Program-made: the position numbers and the translations under genes
Part shown: one piece after another, positions 36,547 through 46,966 of the stretch
Numbering within the stretch: position 1 is the first letter of the stretch
Layout of the letters: the number at the start of each line of letters is the position of its first letter
Assembly (NCBI RefSeq): GCF_001618865.1
Contig: NZ_CP015136.1
Span: 3,135,001 to 3,199,000, forward strand
Direction of reading: 5' to 3'
DNA: 64,000 bases
Source of the DNA: Luteitalea pratensis
Lineage (GTDB): Bacteria; Acidobacteriota; Vicinamibacteria; Vicinamibacterales; Vicinamibacteraceae
The notes under the pieces: generated by a model
Database searches by the model: none
The model's input: only the letters and a program-made list of their open reading frames with translations
What the model was told of the DNA's origin: nothing

Positions 36547-38247
36547 ATGCCTGAGATGACCCGGGGTGCACGCGCGACGCTGAACCGACGGCAACTGTTT
36601 CGCCTCTCCACAGCCGCAGGGCTGGGTGCAGCCGCGCCGCCCGTGATGTCCGCATCGGATCAACATGGGACGGGTGCCCGCGCGGCCGCATCGCGGCCCA
36701 CGTGCAGCACCCCTCGCGCGTCGGTCGCCAGGACGCAGTACGGCAAGGTGCGCGGCTACGTCGAGGACGGCGTGCTGACGTTCAAGGGCATTCCTTATGG
36801 CGCCCCGACCGGCGGCGAGAACCGCTGGCTTCCGGCCAAGCCACCGGCACCCTGGGACGGTGAGTATCCCGCGCTGATCTACGGCGCCAATTGCCCGCAG
36901 CGCCTGCACGACTGGGTCGCAGAGCAGACCTTTCTGTACCAGTGGACTGATGGGTGGCAGAGCGAGGACATGCTGAAGGTGAACATCTGGACGCCGAGCC
37001 TGACCGGCTCGCGGCCGGTCATGTTTTACATCCACGGCGGCGGATTCTCGTTCGGCTCGGCCTACGAACTCGCGTCACAGGACGGCGCCCAGATGGCGCG
37101 ACACCACGACGTGGTCTCGGTCACCGTCAACCATCGCCTGAACGTCCTGGGCTTCCTGGACCTGTCCGAGTTCGGCGGCCGCGCCTATGCCGATTCCGCC
37201 AACGTCGGCATGACCGACCTGGTCGCGGCGCTGCAATGGGTGCGCGACAACATCGCCAACTTCGGCGGCGACCCGGACCGCGTGATGATCTACGGCCAAT
37301 CCGGCGGTGGGTCGAAGGTGACGACGTTGCTCGGCATGCCGCCGGCACAGGGACTGGTCCATCGCGCGTCGGCGCAGTCGGGCGGTGGGGGCAATCCGCC
37401 GCCCGCCGAGCAGTCACGCGAGCTCACGAAACGGCTGGTCGCCGAGCTCGGCATCAAGGACATCGCCGCCCTGCAGAAGATGGATTGGGCGCGCCTGAAC
37501 GCCGCCGGCAACGCCGTAGTCGCCGCCATGAACCCGCCACCTGGACCCACGGCGGGGCCGATGCCGCCACCGGGGTCGACGCCGCGCGTCGGCTGGGGTC
37601 CGACCGTCGACGGCCGGTTAGTGCCGATGCGGTCGTTCTTCGAAGGGGCGCCGTCGATCTCGCGCGACGTGCCGATGCTCATCGGCTCGGTGAGCGAGGA
37701 AGGCAACCGCATGTCGTCCCGTCCTACCGAGGCTGAATGGGTCGGGGCGCTGACGCGGAGCTACGGCGATACCAAGGCCGCAGCGATCGTGACTGCGTTG
37801 AAGCGCGCATACCCGGACAAGAGCATCCGCACCCTCTCTTACATGTGCAGCGGTCCGGGCTTGAACAGCCTCGCCATTCGCAACAACGTCACCCGGATGG
37901 CAACGATGAAGCACGAACAGAAGGGCGCGCCGGTGTATACGTGGTATTTCACGTGGCAGTCGCCGATGCTCGAGGATGCGGGCGCCTGGCACACCGCCGA
38001 GCTCGCGTTCTGCTTCGACAACACCGCACGCTGCGCTCAGGGCACCGGCAACGGCCCCGAAGCACAGGCTCTGGCAAAAAGGATGGCGACCGCCTGGGCC
38101 AACTTCGCGCGCACCGGCAATCCCAGCCAGCCTGGCTTGCCGTGGCCGGCGTTCACGCCGGACCGCTGCCCGACGATGGTCTTCGACAACGCCTGCCGCA
38201 TGGTCGACGACCCAGATGGAGACGCTCGCAAGCTTCTGCTCACCTGA
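36547..38247 (+). CDS. Type-B carboxylesterase (pNB-esterase-like), Tat-type signal
   Basis: The 566-residue protein starts with a twin-arginine-like leader (NRRQLFRLSTAAGLGAAAPP). The oxyanion motif YIHGGGFSFGS (161-171) and nucleophile elbow GQSGGG with Ser252 are present; the acid is probably Glu in SVSEEGNR and the histidine that of GAWHTAELAF. These give a complete carboxylesterase-type-B triad. GCGGAGGAGCC is a good ribosome site. The enzyme should hydrolyse carboxylic esters outside the cytoplasm. A PadR gene divergent from it is the likely controller. Confidence 0.92.
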   Translation: MPEMTRGARATLNRRQLFRLSTAAGLGAAAPPVMSASDQHGTGARAAASRPTCSTPRASVARTQYGKVRGYVEDGVLTFKGIPYGAPTGGENRWLPAKPPAPWDGEYPALIYGANCPQRLHDWVAEQTFLYQWTDGWQSEDMLKVNIWTPSLTGSRPVMFYIHGGGFSFGSAYELASQDGAQMARHHDVVSVTVNHRLNVLGFLDLSEFGGRAYADSANVGMTDLVAALQWVRDNIANFGGDPDRVMIYGQSGGGSKVTTLLGMPPAQGLVHRASAQSGGGGNPPPAEQSRELTKRLVAELGIKDIAALQKMDWARLNAAGNAVVAAMNPPPGPTAGPMPPPGSTPRVGWGPTVDGRLVPMRSFFEGAPSISRDVPMLIGSVSEEGNRMSSRPTEAEWVGALTRSYGDTKAAAIVTALKRAYPDKSIRTLSYMCSGPGLNSLAIRNNVTRMATMKHEQKGAPVYTWYFTWQSPMLEDAGAWHTAELAFCFDNTARCAQGTGNGPEAQALAKRMATAWANFARTGNPSQPGLPWPAFTPDRCPTMVFDNACRMVDDPDGDARKLLLT

Positions 38248-38273
38248 CCGGCATCGCATCGGCAGCCAGCGGA

Positions 38274-39087
38274 TGACAGTCCATGACCTGCGCATCGCCA
38301 CGCAGCACGGCGTTCCTCGATCGACGGCTCGTGGGTGGCTGGCCCTGGCCCAAACGGCGGTGGTCAGTCTCTATGTTGTCAATCTCACAGAGCCTGAACT
38401 TCGGCAGGAGGTGTTGGGGCTCCGTCGACGCGTCGGCAAGCGCGCGGTCCTGCCCCGGCTCACGCTCGCCCTGCTCCACGCCTCCCGTCCCGACGAAATG
38501 TGGCACATCGATACGACCGTCATCCGCCTGCTCGACGGGACTCGTGCCTATCTGCACGCTGTGATTGACAACGTCTCTCGACGGATTCTGGCATGGCACG
38601 TGGCCGACAGGTTCGCGCCGGTCAGCAGCGTCGCCGTTCTACTTGAGGCCGATCAGCACGCGACGCACGCCGGCAGTGTGCCCGTCGTGTTGGCAGACGC
38701 GGGCGTGGAGAACGTGAACGCGCAGGTCGACGCACTGATGATCGCCACGGCGTCCTGCACCGGTTGCTGGCGCTCACCGAGCTGAAGTTCTCGAACTCGA
38801 TGATTGAAGCCTGGTGGCGTTCGCTGAAGCATCAGTGGCTCTTCCTGCACGGACTGGACAGCGTCGCGACTGTTCGCCGGTTGGTCACGTTCTACGTCGA
38901 CGCACACAACCGCGTGCTGCCGCACTCGGCGTTTCGCGGACAGACGCCGGACGAGATGTACTTCGGCACAGCGGACGCGCTTCCGGCAGACGTGACGGCA
39001 CGCGCGGCCGCCGCGCGCCTGGCACGCCGGCAGGCCAACCGAGCCGCGTCCTGCGTGACGTGCCCGTCACTCAACGTCGCCGTGTGA
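38274..39087 (+). pseudogene. Damaged rve/DDE-type (IS481-like) transposase
   Basis: The first frame starts MTVHDLRIATQHGVPRSTAR with an HTH-like segment, then passes directly to DEMWHIDTTVIRLLDGTRAY (first Asp) and VVLADAGVENVNAQVDALM (second Asp). The linker between the HTH and catalytic parts is shorter than expected, suggesting an internal deletion. Near 38755 the frame moves to ALTELKFSNSMIEAWWRSLK (catalytic Glu) and continues to a TGA at 39085-39087. No intact single frame exists. The 3' flank to 39288 includes an R2 repeat, probably the element's right end. Confidence 0.85.
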
Positions 39088-39237
39088 CCATCGAGTGCTG
39101 ACGACCTGCTTCCCACGAGCGTCTCGCGCGACGTGAGCGCCATCGACGCCGCAACCGGACCGCGCCGGCGCGCGAGTGGCGGGGCAGGACCGTGTTCGGC
39201 ATCGCTGACACCGTCACGCAGCCGCGCCACTCCTGGA

Positions 39238-39288
39238 TGACGAGAACTCGCCCGAGAGATCGTGGAATGTCTTTGGAGACAGCCCGGC
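39238..39288 (+). repeat. Dispersed repeat R2, copy 4, at the transposase 3' flank
   Basis: TGACGAGAACTCGCC..GAG leads to GTGGAATGTCTTTGGAGACA. The position 150 bp after the transposase stop suggests that R2 derives from the right end of this element. The stem is not conserved in this copy. The short stretch to 39366 is otherwise featureless. Confidence 0.6.
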
Positions 39289-39366
39289 GAGATGCACTGG
39301 GACCTGTCGCGGCCGCTGCTCGTGGCTCGTCTGAGCCGCTGAGTCCTCCGCCCCGGACGTCGTCCG

Positions 39367-40446
39367 CTAGACCACCCACGCGCCGAATGCGAGGCAAAGC
39401 AGCGCGTTGGTGGTGGCCATCGTGAAATCGTCGGTGCCGCGCGGCGAGTAGAGCTCGACGAGGCAGTTCGACAGCGCGATCACGAACGCCAGCCCGATCC
39501 ACGGGCCAATCAGCAGGCCGTTGGCTGAGATCAGCGCCAGGTTCACCGCGAGCGCGCCGGCAAACCCGGCCACGACGCCGACGACGGACTTGCGGTTGAC
39601 GTCCCCGACGCCCCACACCTTGATGCTCTGCTTGCCGAACAGCGATCCGAAGATCTCGGCGAAGGCGTCGGTGGCGATGTAAGACAGCCAGATCAGCCCG
39701 AAGACGACTGCGAACTGCTCGCGCGGGTAGACCGCCGCGAGCTGCAGGCTCATCGGCACCATGATGAACTTGAACGCGGTCCACAGCGTGGTGATCAGCA
39801 GGCAGTTGGCGCGTCCGAGGTAGCCGTCCATGACGCGCGTCTGCGGCCCGTAGAAGGTCGCGCCGATGAAGCCGTTCAGATAGAACACGCCGAGGAAGAT
39901 CCAGCTGCCCAGCACGCCTTCGAACAGGTTGTTGGTAGCGAAGGCGACTGCGAAGTTGGGCTGGGGGTTGGCCAGCACCTGCGTGTACAGGCCGTAGAGC
40001 CCGGCGAAGGCCAGGAACGCGAAGCGGCCGCGGCGCCCGATCATGTCGGCGATGCGAATGCGGCGCTCCGAGTACTTGGCGGTCAGGGCGCCGACTTCGT
40101 AGGGCCGGTCCATCCGTGACGAGAAGGCGTCGCGGCGCTCGTCCTTGCTGAAGCCCACCCAGCGCAGCGCCAGCGACTTCAGGCCCCACCAGGCGAGGCC
40201 CCAGAGGACGTAGAAGAAGGCGATAACGCTCAGGACACTGCCGACGCTCTCGAGCGTGATCCGGTACTCGGAGAAGAAGAACCGGCTGTCGGTGGCCATC
40301 GAGACCAGCCAGAACAGCGTCAGGGCGGTGTTGAAGGCCAGGGCGCCGCGGAAGACACGGCGAGCCGTGACCACGCGCGGGTCATCGGTGGAGGGGACGG
40401 CCCTGGGCACGGCGGTGCCGGCGATACCGGCGATGGTCTGGTTCAT
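39367..40446 (-). CDS. Multi-pass membrane protein with DGK1/VTE5-like C-terminus
   Basis: This 359-residue protein has about eight hydrophobic segments. The last third reads SYIATDAFAEIFGSLFGKQS, then GVGDVNRKSVVGVVAGFAGA, and LVELYSPRGTDDFTMATTNA. That matches the D-A.AE..G..FGK / KS..G / E..SP.G.D motifs of CTP-dependent lipid kinases (SEC59, DGK1, VTE5). The N-terminal half has no recognised family. It may phosphorylate a polyprenol, phytol or diacylglycerol, but this rests on the motif resemblance only. Inner membrane. Confidence 0.65.
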   Translation of the reverse strand: MNQTIAGIAGTAVPRAVPSTDDPRVVTARRVFRGALAFNTALTLFWLVSMATDSRFFFSEYRITLESVGSVLSVIAFFYVLWGLAWWGLKSLALRWVGFSKDERRDAFSSRMDRPYEVGALTAKYSERRIRIADMIGRRGRFAFLAFAGLYGLYTQVLANPQPNFAVAFATNNLFEGVLGSWIFLGVFYLNGFIGATFYGPQTRVMDGYLGRANCLLITTLWTAFKFIMVPMSLQLAAVYPREQFAVVFGLIWLSYIATDAFAEIFGSLFGKQSIKVWGVGDVNRKSVVGVVAGFAGALAVNLALISANGLLIGPWIGLAFVIALSNCLVELYSPRGTDDFTMATTNALLCLAFGAWVV

Positions 40447-40604
40447 GGCAGTCAGGCGTCCGAACGGCTCGAGTGTAACGACAATGTGTCAGACGCACGA
40501 CGGCGCTTCAACGTTTCGTCGTAAGCGAAACGTAAGGGAGGGGTCCATTTCGACAGCGCGGCCCCAGGAGCCCGTTTCGGCGCCCCGGCGGCAGGGCTGT
40601 TCGC

Positions 40605-40949
40605 GGCGTTGGTGCATGGCTGTGGACCGTCCCTGAGGGAGGGGGCTGTCGAGCGTTGGGGTGGTGGGCGCCCCGCGCCGCATGATCTGGTGATGAAGTC
40701 GCGGGTGCATCCCACGTACAGGACGCACCATCGGGTCGGTAATTGGCGGGTGTACGAGCGCAACGCCAGGGCCGCGTGGGGCATGCCGGCGTCCGGCCGA
40801 CCTGGCGGGCAGCAGCGCTTCTCGCTTGGCGTGCCACATCCTGAATCGGATGACCGCGCTTGGCAGGCGCGAGTCGCATGCGATCAATCGGTAACGAAAT
40901 CGCGAGTTGGAAGACCTCCGAGCCTGGTGTTGGGCCATGCACCAACGCC
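40605..40949 (+). mobile_element. IS5-family internally deleted element R1-h, both ends present
   Basis: The left repeat GGCGTTGGTGCATGGCT (40605-40621) and the right repeat GGCCATGCACCAACGCC (40933-40949) bound 345 bp. The interior has MKSRVHPTYRTHHRVGNWRV, a short RPGGQQRFS segment, and then the last codons (..NRMTALGRRESHAINR). All catalytic positions are deleted. MITE-like. Confidence 0.85.
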
Positions 40950-40976
40950 CGTCCCCGTCGTCGCGCCGGATGCAGC

Positions 40977-43117
40977 CTATCTGAAATTGTCAACCAGAAC
41001 GATGTCGCTGCCAGCGTGGTCCTGCTGCCCATACGCGAACCACCGGCCATCCGCCGAAACAGTCACAACGTTGTCGACCTGCCGTGGCGTCGAGCCGAAT
41101 GTCCGCACCTGCCGAGTGGCGAGGTTGAGGAACTGAAAGGAATACCCGTGCTCAGTGCGCTGCATGAAGTAAATGCCGTCCGCGGCGGGCATGAAGTTCC
41201 GGTTGACGACGTTCTCGAGAACCTTGGATTCAGGCACCCCGCCAACAGGCACCTGCCACAGCGCTTCGTCGACTTCCTTCGTGAAAAAAAGCGTTTCACC
41301 TGTTTCGAATGCGGCCACTCCCCCATTCGTCGTCACCTGAAGGGGCTGCCCGCCGGCCGCGGGCATCTTCCAGATCTCGTTCCGTCCTGTGCGGCCCGAC
41401 ATGAAGTAGATCCACTTCCCATCGCCCGAGAAGCTCCCAATGGCATCCGTGGCAGCATCATCCGTCAGCCGCCTTGGCTGCCCTCCGTCAGCATTGATGG
41501 TGTAGATCTCGAACTGCGCCGCTTCCGCGTTTGAATCGAACACCAGCTGGCGACTGTCCGGCGACCAGCGGGGCGTGCAGGACTGCGCGGAGCCAAACGA
41601 CGTCAGTTTCTCCTGACGCGAGCCATCGCTGCGAGCGACCCAGATCTCTTGGCTTCCGCTCTGGTCCGAACAGAAGGCGATTCGGCTGCCATCCGGCGAA
41701 TACTGAGGCGCCGCGTCGTCGAGGGTCGAGGCAACGAGCCGTACGGCTTCTCCCATCCCGGACGTAGGGATCGCCCAAATGTTCGTGTCCGAAACCCGCC
41801 GCACATACGTCAGTCGGGAGCCCGCGGGCTCCTGGCATCATTTCCTGCCCCGACGATCCGGACCGGCGTTCCCCCGGCAACGCTTACCCTCCAAAGGCCA
41901 CCCCTGCCGGCCCGACTCGAGTGAAACACCAGCTCCTTGCCGTCGCTCGTCCAGACCGGCGGACCCATCTGCAATCCACCGGTTTCCAGTCGTTTTGCCT
42001 CGCCGATCGCCCGGACGCTCGCATCGACATTCAACAGATAAGTGTTGCCCTGCGGACTCTGACTGTATCGGCGGAGGAATCCAACCTGCCGGCCATCCGG
42101 GGAAAACGAACCGCCGCGGTCGGACATCGGCGCGGGTGGAGTTGTCAGCCGCCGTTTCTCACCGGTATTGAAGTCGATCAGGAGCAGCCCGATCCTCTCG
42201 TCTTTTTCGGTAGTGCCCGAGACCAACAGCCACTTTCCATCCGGGGACCATCGTACGGTCCCGCCGATGACTCCGGCCGGGCCTGACTCAGCGATCTTCC
42301 GTTCCGTGCCGTCGATGGCCGGCATCACGAACAACGAGGCATTCAGTAGCTCGCCGCGGAGAAACGCGATCCACCGGCCGTCTGGAGACCAGGCCGGTGA
42401 GAACTCCCGCTCGGGCGTGTTCGTCAATGGCACCGGCTGACCGGCCCCGATGAGGCGCACATACATGTCGCTGTTAGCACCGTCTCGGTCCCAGACGAAC
42501 ACGACCTGGTTTCCATCGGGTGAGAACGCCGACTCCGTCTCGAAGCCCTCGTACGCGGTCAACTGCGACTCCCGCATTGTCTGGGCTGGCTGCTCGCGCG
42601 TCCGCATTGCAAGCCACAGGGCGAGAACGGCCGTCAGAATCAGAACGACCCCACCGCCGATCCACAGGCGAAGACTGCGCTTTGAAACCGGCCCCGACGA
42701 TGGGGTGGCCGAGATTCCAGAGGCGGAGACCGGGTTGCCGATTTCTATTGCCGATTTGCTGGCAGGACCCGCCTCCTGCTCTGCTGCAGAGCTTCGTGTA
42801 ATCGTCCGGACGTCCGCCGAGAACCGGTAGCCGTGCTTCGGAATCGTCTCGATCCAGCGTGCCTCTCCATTCAGCGCCTTGCGCAAGGTCGCTATCTGAA
42901 ACGAGAGGTTCCCCTCCTCGACGAACGTGTCGGGCCAGAGCGCGGTCATTAGGGCGTGTTTCGAGAGCGCGCGGCCCTCACTCTGGACCAGTAGCAACAA
43001 CAGGTCGAACGTCTTGGGGGCCAGCGGGACGATGCGGTCCGCGCGCAGGAGGACGTGTCGCTGGACGTCCAGCCTGTACGGTCCGAACTCGTACAAGTGA
43101 ATCGTGCCGCTGGACAT
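40977..43117 (-). pseudogene. Winged-helix - TM - PD40 regulator split by a frameshift
   Basis: The start at 43117 (MSSGTIHLYEFGPYRLDVQR) opens an OmpR-type winged helix (VPLAPKTFDLLLLLVQSEGR, LWPDTFVEEGNLSFQIATLR, WIETIPKHGYRF). A membrane helix follows (LWIGGGVVLILTAVLALWLA), then PD40 blades. Near 41830 the frame ends in SPRAPD*; one base change of frame continues with AGSRLTYVRRVSDTNIWAIP and further blades to a stop at 40977. If the shift is an error, the protein is about 710 residues, like its intact paralogue at 43769. Confidence 0.8.
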
Positions 43118-43604
43118 AGACGTTCCAACGAAGTCCTCTTGAAACTTCGAGAATGCCGCCCATCCCAAGGACTACCTCATGAGCTGGCACGCACTGTCGG
43201 CTCACGCCAAGCAGAGGTCCACATCGCCAGCCGGATCGAAGCCGGCCTCAGTTTACGGCTGTTCGGGAATAGGGGATTGGTCATCCTTTGGCAGCTCGCT
43301 ACAACGTTGAGCGCCGCCCACGCCTACGGACAGCCCCACGAATGGGCCACACCGGGCCAGTTGCTGACTACCGACTCGAAGGCCTTCGTGCAGTGGCTCG
43401 AGACCGCCCGGCCCGCGCCATTGACAGCGCAGGCAAAGGCCCATGTCCTCACGGCGGCGCCGACGGAAGGTGGACCAGCGACGCTGCCCGAGCGCTTGCC
43501 GTAACTCGAGGCGCTGTGGGCGTGTTCCAGTTGTGTAGACGCCTCTGAAAGGTGGATGCGATGGCCCGCAGCGCCCACGAGCCGCCGCCGCGTCGCCGCC
43601 ATGT
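43118..43604. other. 487-bp region between regulators, no gene recognised
   Basis: A rightward stretch (about 43255-43504, LWQLATTLSAAHAYGQPHEW ... LETARPAPLTAQAKAHVLTA) could be a decayed small protein, but no family or ribosome site supports it. Confidence 0.3.
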
Positions 43605-43730
43605 AAGGAGTACGCGTTCGAGCGAGTTCTACAAGTAGGCGCGGTCCTTCTCGTGCTGGATCACGACGAGGCCGGGCGGGTGCTCATCGCGGGTGCCGAT
43701 ACCCCCAGGGCATCGATACACCCCAGCGAA
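43605..43730. repeat. Dispersed repeat R3a, copy 2
   Basis: Homologous to 1911-2037, with the same TACGCGTTCGAGCGAG and GGGTGCCGATACCCCCAGG landmarks; small indels and substitutions separate the copies. Confidence 0.6.
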
Positions 43731-43768
43731 TGTCCAGGAGCACAGTGGGGTGAGAAGGAGAGCTTGCT

Positions 43769-46000
43769 CTACTTGAAGTCTTCAAACAGCAGGAGATCCG
43801 CTCCGACCGCGACCGTGCGGGCGAAGAGAATGGTTCGGCCATCCGCTGAGACGGTAAGGCCCATACAACAGCCCGCGGCCTTCACCGTGCCCAGCGCCTG
43901 TGTGTTCCCAGTAGCGAGGTCACGACGGTACAGCGAGACTCGATCCGTCCCACAGCCCAAATAGTACAGCCCGCTCGTGGTGACAGTGATGGCGCGGGGC
44001 CGAACACAGTCGACTATCTGACGCTCGACACCACCAATCGGCATCGCGAAGAGAGGCGAGCTCCGATCGGTCTTCGAGTAAAAGAGCGTCTTCCCGTCCG
44101 GCGAGATCACCGGATAGAGTGCACCGTCGCGCGTGATCCGCTCCGGGACACTCCCAGTGGCGGCGATACGCATGATGTCTCGTCCGTCGGAACGGTCCTG
44201 CCGGTAGTACAGCCACCGCCCGTCGCGCGACCACGTCATGGGGCCGTCGTGAAGCGGATCGTTCGTGAGCCTCTTGAGCGATCCTCCGTCGACGTCGACC
44301 GTCCAGAGATCCGGGTTGCCACCGTCACCCCTGCTGGCGAAGACGATCCGACTGCCGTCCGGCGACCAGACGGGGCTGCCGCGCCAACGCGGCTCGTCTC
44401 GCCAGTCCACGGGGCCGCCCGTCAGTTGGACCATGTTCGAGCCGTCGGGATCGGCGAGCCAGATCTCTTCGGCTTCGCCGGAGCGCGACGACTCGAAGGC
44501 GATGCGCCGCCCATCGGGGGAAAAGCTGGGACCGTAGTCGGCGCCCGACGAGGCCACGACGGGCGTCTCCCCATCGGGCGGCACGAACCGCAGGATATCG
44601 AAGTCCACCCGATCCTGCGCGAACACCACCCGATTACGGGCTGCCGAGCTCGCCGGCGCAAACGCTCCCATGCGCGATGACTCGATGCGCTCCGGTGGTC
44701 GGGTGCCGTCCCCCGACACGCGCCACAACTGCGAACCCATCCCCGATCCGAATAGATAAAACGGGGAGACGCCGTAGACCAGCGACTGCCCATCCGGCGT
44801 CCACGCGATGCCATGAATAGCGGCCCGGTGCCGCGTGAGTCGCAATGGCTGCCCGGACGGCCGCAGGTCGGTGTCAAGGTTCACGACGTGAACGTCGCAC
44901 GGCGCCATTGTACGCTTCCCGCACGACGCGTAGGCCAGCCGCCGACCGTCCGCAGAGAATGCGGGTTGCATGTCGTAAGTCGCGTTGTCCGGCGTCGTCA
45001 AGGGGCGAGCGTGGCCGCCGTCGAGGGCGATCAGCTGGAGGCCCCCGGCTTCGGCCGACCCGTTGGCCGCGCGGCGACGCAGGCTGATCGCCGCGATGAA
45101 CCGGCTGTCCGCGGACCACGACAGCTGCGATGGCTGCTCCGCGGCGACTCCCACCTTGCGCGGAACGCCACCGAGAGGGGACACGACGTAGACTCCGGCT
45201 TCCGCGGTCTCCGACCCTCCCAGCGGTTTCCGCAAGAATGCGATCTGACGACCGTCGGGCGACCAGCTCGGCACGACGTCATCGTCGGGCCCCGAGGTGA
45301 GCCGACGTATGTCCTGCCCACCGCCGATGATCTTGAGCCAGATGTCGCGATCGCCAACGTCCTGGCGCTCGCCATCCCACGAAAAAGCCACCTGTTCGCC
45401 ATCGGGGGAGAGCGTGGGCGTGACCTCGGAACCGGCAGTCGTCGTGAGCGGAACGATGCGCGGCGCAAGCGGCGGAGACTCCTCGGAGCGCCTCGCCAGC
45501 AGTACCACGGCGACGATGGAGGGCAGCACGAGTGCCGCAGCCGCCAGCGGAAGCCAGGAGCGCCACGTCCGATGCTCGAGGGCAGGCGCTAGCGATCGGC
45601 TAATGGTGGGCTCAAGGCTGGGGTCGGGCGCGGCCGGTTGGGTTGAAGGCAGGGCGGACGCCCCAACTCCCTGCACCGGTGCGATGAATCGATAGCCCCG
45701 GCGCGGCAGCGTCTCGACGAACCGCGGCACATCCGCCGCGTCACCCAGCGCCTCGCGCAGGCGCCTCACGGCTGCGTTCAGTCCGGCCTCGAAGTCGACA
45801 AACGTGTCGCTTCCCCACAGTTCCTGTCGCAGCGTTTCACGCGTGACGAGCTGTCCGGGTGTCCGGATCAGCGCCTCGAGGACCTGGAGGGGACGTCCCT
45901 GCAACGCGATCCTGACGCCCCGCTTTCGCAGCTCACGCGAACGCAGGTCCACTTCGAAGTCACCGAAGCGCACCACGGAGAGTGAGGGGTCCTCAGTCAC
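43769..46000 (-). CDS. Winged-helix - TM - PD40 beta-propeller regulator
   Basis: The 743-residue protein starts with GTG at 46000. An OmpR-type winged helix covers about residues 10-105 (VVRFGDFEVDLRSRELRKRG, LQVLEALIRTPGQLVTRETL, LNAAVRRLREALGD, FVETLPRRGYRF). A membrane helix lies near 150-170 (LPLAAAALVLPSIVAVVLLA). The C-terminal 560 residues are TolB/PD40 blades with many SPDG motifs (TLSPDGEQVAFSWDG, SWSPDGRQIAFLRKP, SFSPDGRRIAFESSRSG). It is probably an inner-membrane one-component sensor of the CadC/ToxR layout. It is the intact partner of the frameshifted gene at 40977. Confidence 0.9.
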   Translation of the reverse strand: MTEDPSLSVVRFGDFEVDLRSRELRKRGVRIALQGRPLQVLEALIRTPGQLVTRETLRQELWGSDTFVDFEAGLNAAVRRLREALGDAADVPRFVETLPRRGYRFIAPVQGVGASALPSTQPAAPDPSLEPTISRSLAPALEHRTWRSWLPLAAAALVLPSIVAVVLLARRSEESPPLAPRIVPLTTTAGSEVTPTLSPDGEQVAFSWDGERQDVGDRDIWLKIIGGGQDIRRLTSGPDDDVVPSWSPDGRQIAFLRKPLGGSETAEAGVYVVSPLGGVPRKVGVAAEQPSQLSWSADSRFIAAISLRRRAANGSAEAGGLQLIALDGGHARPLTTPDNATYDMQPAFSADGRRLAYASCGKRTMAPCDVHVVNLDTDLRPSGQPLRLTRHRAAIHGIAWTPDGQSLVYGVSPFYLFGSGMGSQLWRVSGDGTRPPERIESSRMGAFAPASSAARNRVVFAQDRVDFDILRFVPPDGETPVVASSGADYGPSFSPDGRRIAFESSRSGEAEEIWLADPDGSNMVQLTGGPVDWRDEPRWRGSPVWSPDGSRIVFASRGDGGNPDLWTVDVDGGSLKRLTNDPLHDGPMTWSRDGRWLYYRQDRSDGRDIMRIAATGSVPERITRDGALYPVISPDGKTLFYSKTDRSSPLFAMPIGGVERQIVDCVRPRAITVTTSGLYYLGCGTDRVSLYRRDLATGNTQALGTVKAAGCCMGLTVSADGRTILFARTVAVGADLLLFEDFK

Positions 46001-46245
46001 GCTGCCACTCGCTGCGCCATGGTCTTACAGGCAGCATACTCCGTACCCCGCCCCGCGGCTGCGCGTCGACGAACCACCGGCACGGCCACGCTGTGGCTGT
46101 GCCCTCGTCATGTGTCGCGATAAGCGTAGACACGACAAACAGTTATCCCGTTCTCTCCGCGTCTGGAAGGTTTCAGCTCCGCAACATTGAGATACCGCTC
46201 CGTCAGCCGCACTCTCGGTCGCATCCGCCCTCGCGGAGGTGCCCA

Positions 46246-46947
46246 ATGCGATCGATCCCGACTGCCCAGCTGCTTCGTGTCTCAGTGGTGTTGACTGGCC
46301 TCATCGCGCAGCCGCCCGCCTCTCTTGCTCAAGAGCAAATGGGCACCGTCGGCAATGCCCCCGTCTTCCGGGTCTGGACGTACGTGACGGGCCCACTCGA
46401 TCTGGCCGACCGTGATACGGCGGAACAGATCGCGCAGGACCTCCTTGGAACGGCCGGCATCACCGTTGACTGGCGCCATTGCGACCGGGCCGGCACTTGC
46501 TCGCTGGAGGACGTCGCGCCGCCCAGCGTGACGCTGATCCTCATGTCTGCCGTGCGCCCGACCTGTGGAACGGCTGCCCTCGCGCCCGCCGTCAAGGCCG
46601 CCACTGTACTCGTCTCGGTGCCGTGCGTCGAGGAAGTGGTCTTCAAGCTCCAACGGCGCGTGTCTACCCGCACCCATCCCCGCGTGTCCACGCTCAAACG
46701 GCGGCATCTTCTAGGGGCAGCGATTGCCCACGAACTCGGTCACGTTCTCGGCCTGCCGCACGCATCCACGGGCCTCATGCGCGCGCGCCTCGAGATTGGC
46801 GACATCGTGGCTCTGATGCAAGGCACGTTGACGTTCAGTGGGGCCGAGGTGGAGCGAATGCGCACCTCAGCGATGTGGGAAGCACCAGTACTGACCCCTA
46901 CGGCCATTGTGGACGCCAGGGACAAAGCAATGACGGCAAGACCCTAG
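46246..46947 (+). CDS. Secreted metzincin-like zinc metalloprotease
   Basis: The ATG at 46246 has a GCGGAGGT ribosome site and gives 233 residues. A signal peptide (LLRVSVVLTGLIAQPPASLA) is followed by a globular domain with HELGHVLGLPH at residues 162-172, the complete metzincin zinc motif (His162, Glu163, His166, His172), and a Met-turn candidate HASTGLM (Met178). Six cysteines may form disulphides. It likely cleaves proteins outside the cell. It is 19 bp upstream of a secreted cupin gene in the same direction. Confidence 0.85.
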   Translation: MRSIPTAQLLRVSVVLTGLIAQPPASLAQEQMGTVGNAPVFRVWTYVTGPLDLADRDTAEQIAQDLLGTAGITVDWRHCDRAGTCSLEDVAPPSVTLILMSAVRPTCGTAALAPAVKAATVLVSVPCVEEVVFKLQRRVSTRTHPRVSTLKRRHLLGAAIAHELGHVLGLPHASTGLMRARLEIGDIVALMQGTLTFSGAEVERMRTSAMWEAPVLTPTAIVDARDKAMTARP

Positions 46948-46966
46948 TCGAGGCGAAGGAGATCAA

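Noticed and set aside
38700-38800. Programmed frameshift in the rve-type transposase
   Set aside because: There is no clear slippery heptamer at the switch, and the HTH-to-catalytic linker also seems deleted, so ordinary decay is the simpler explanation.
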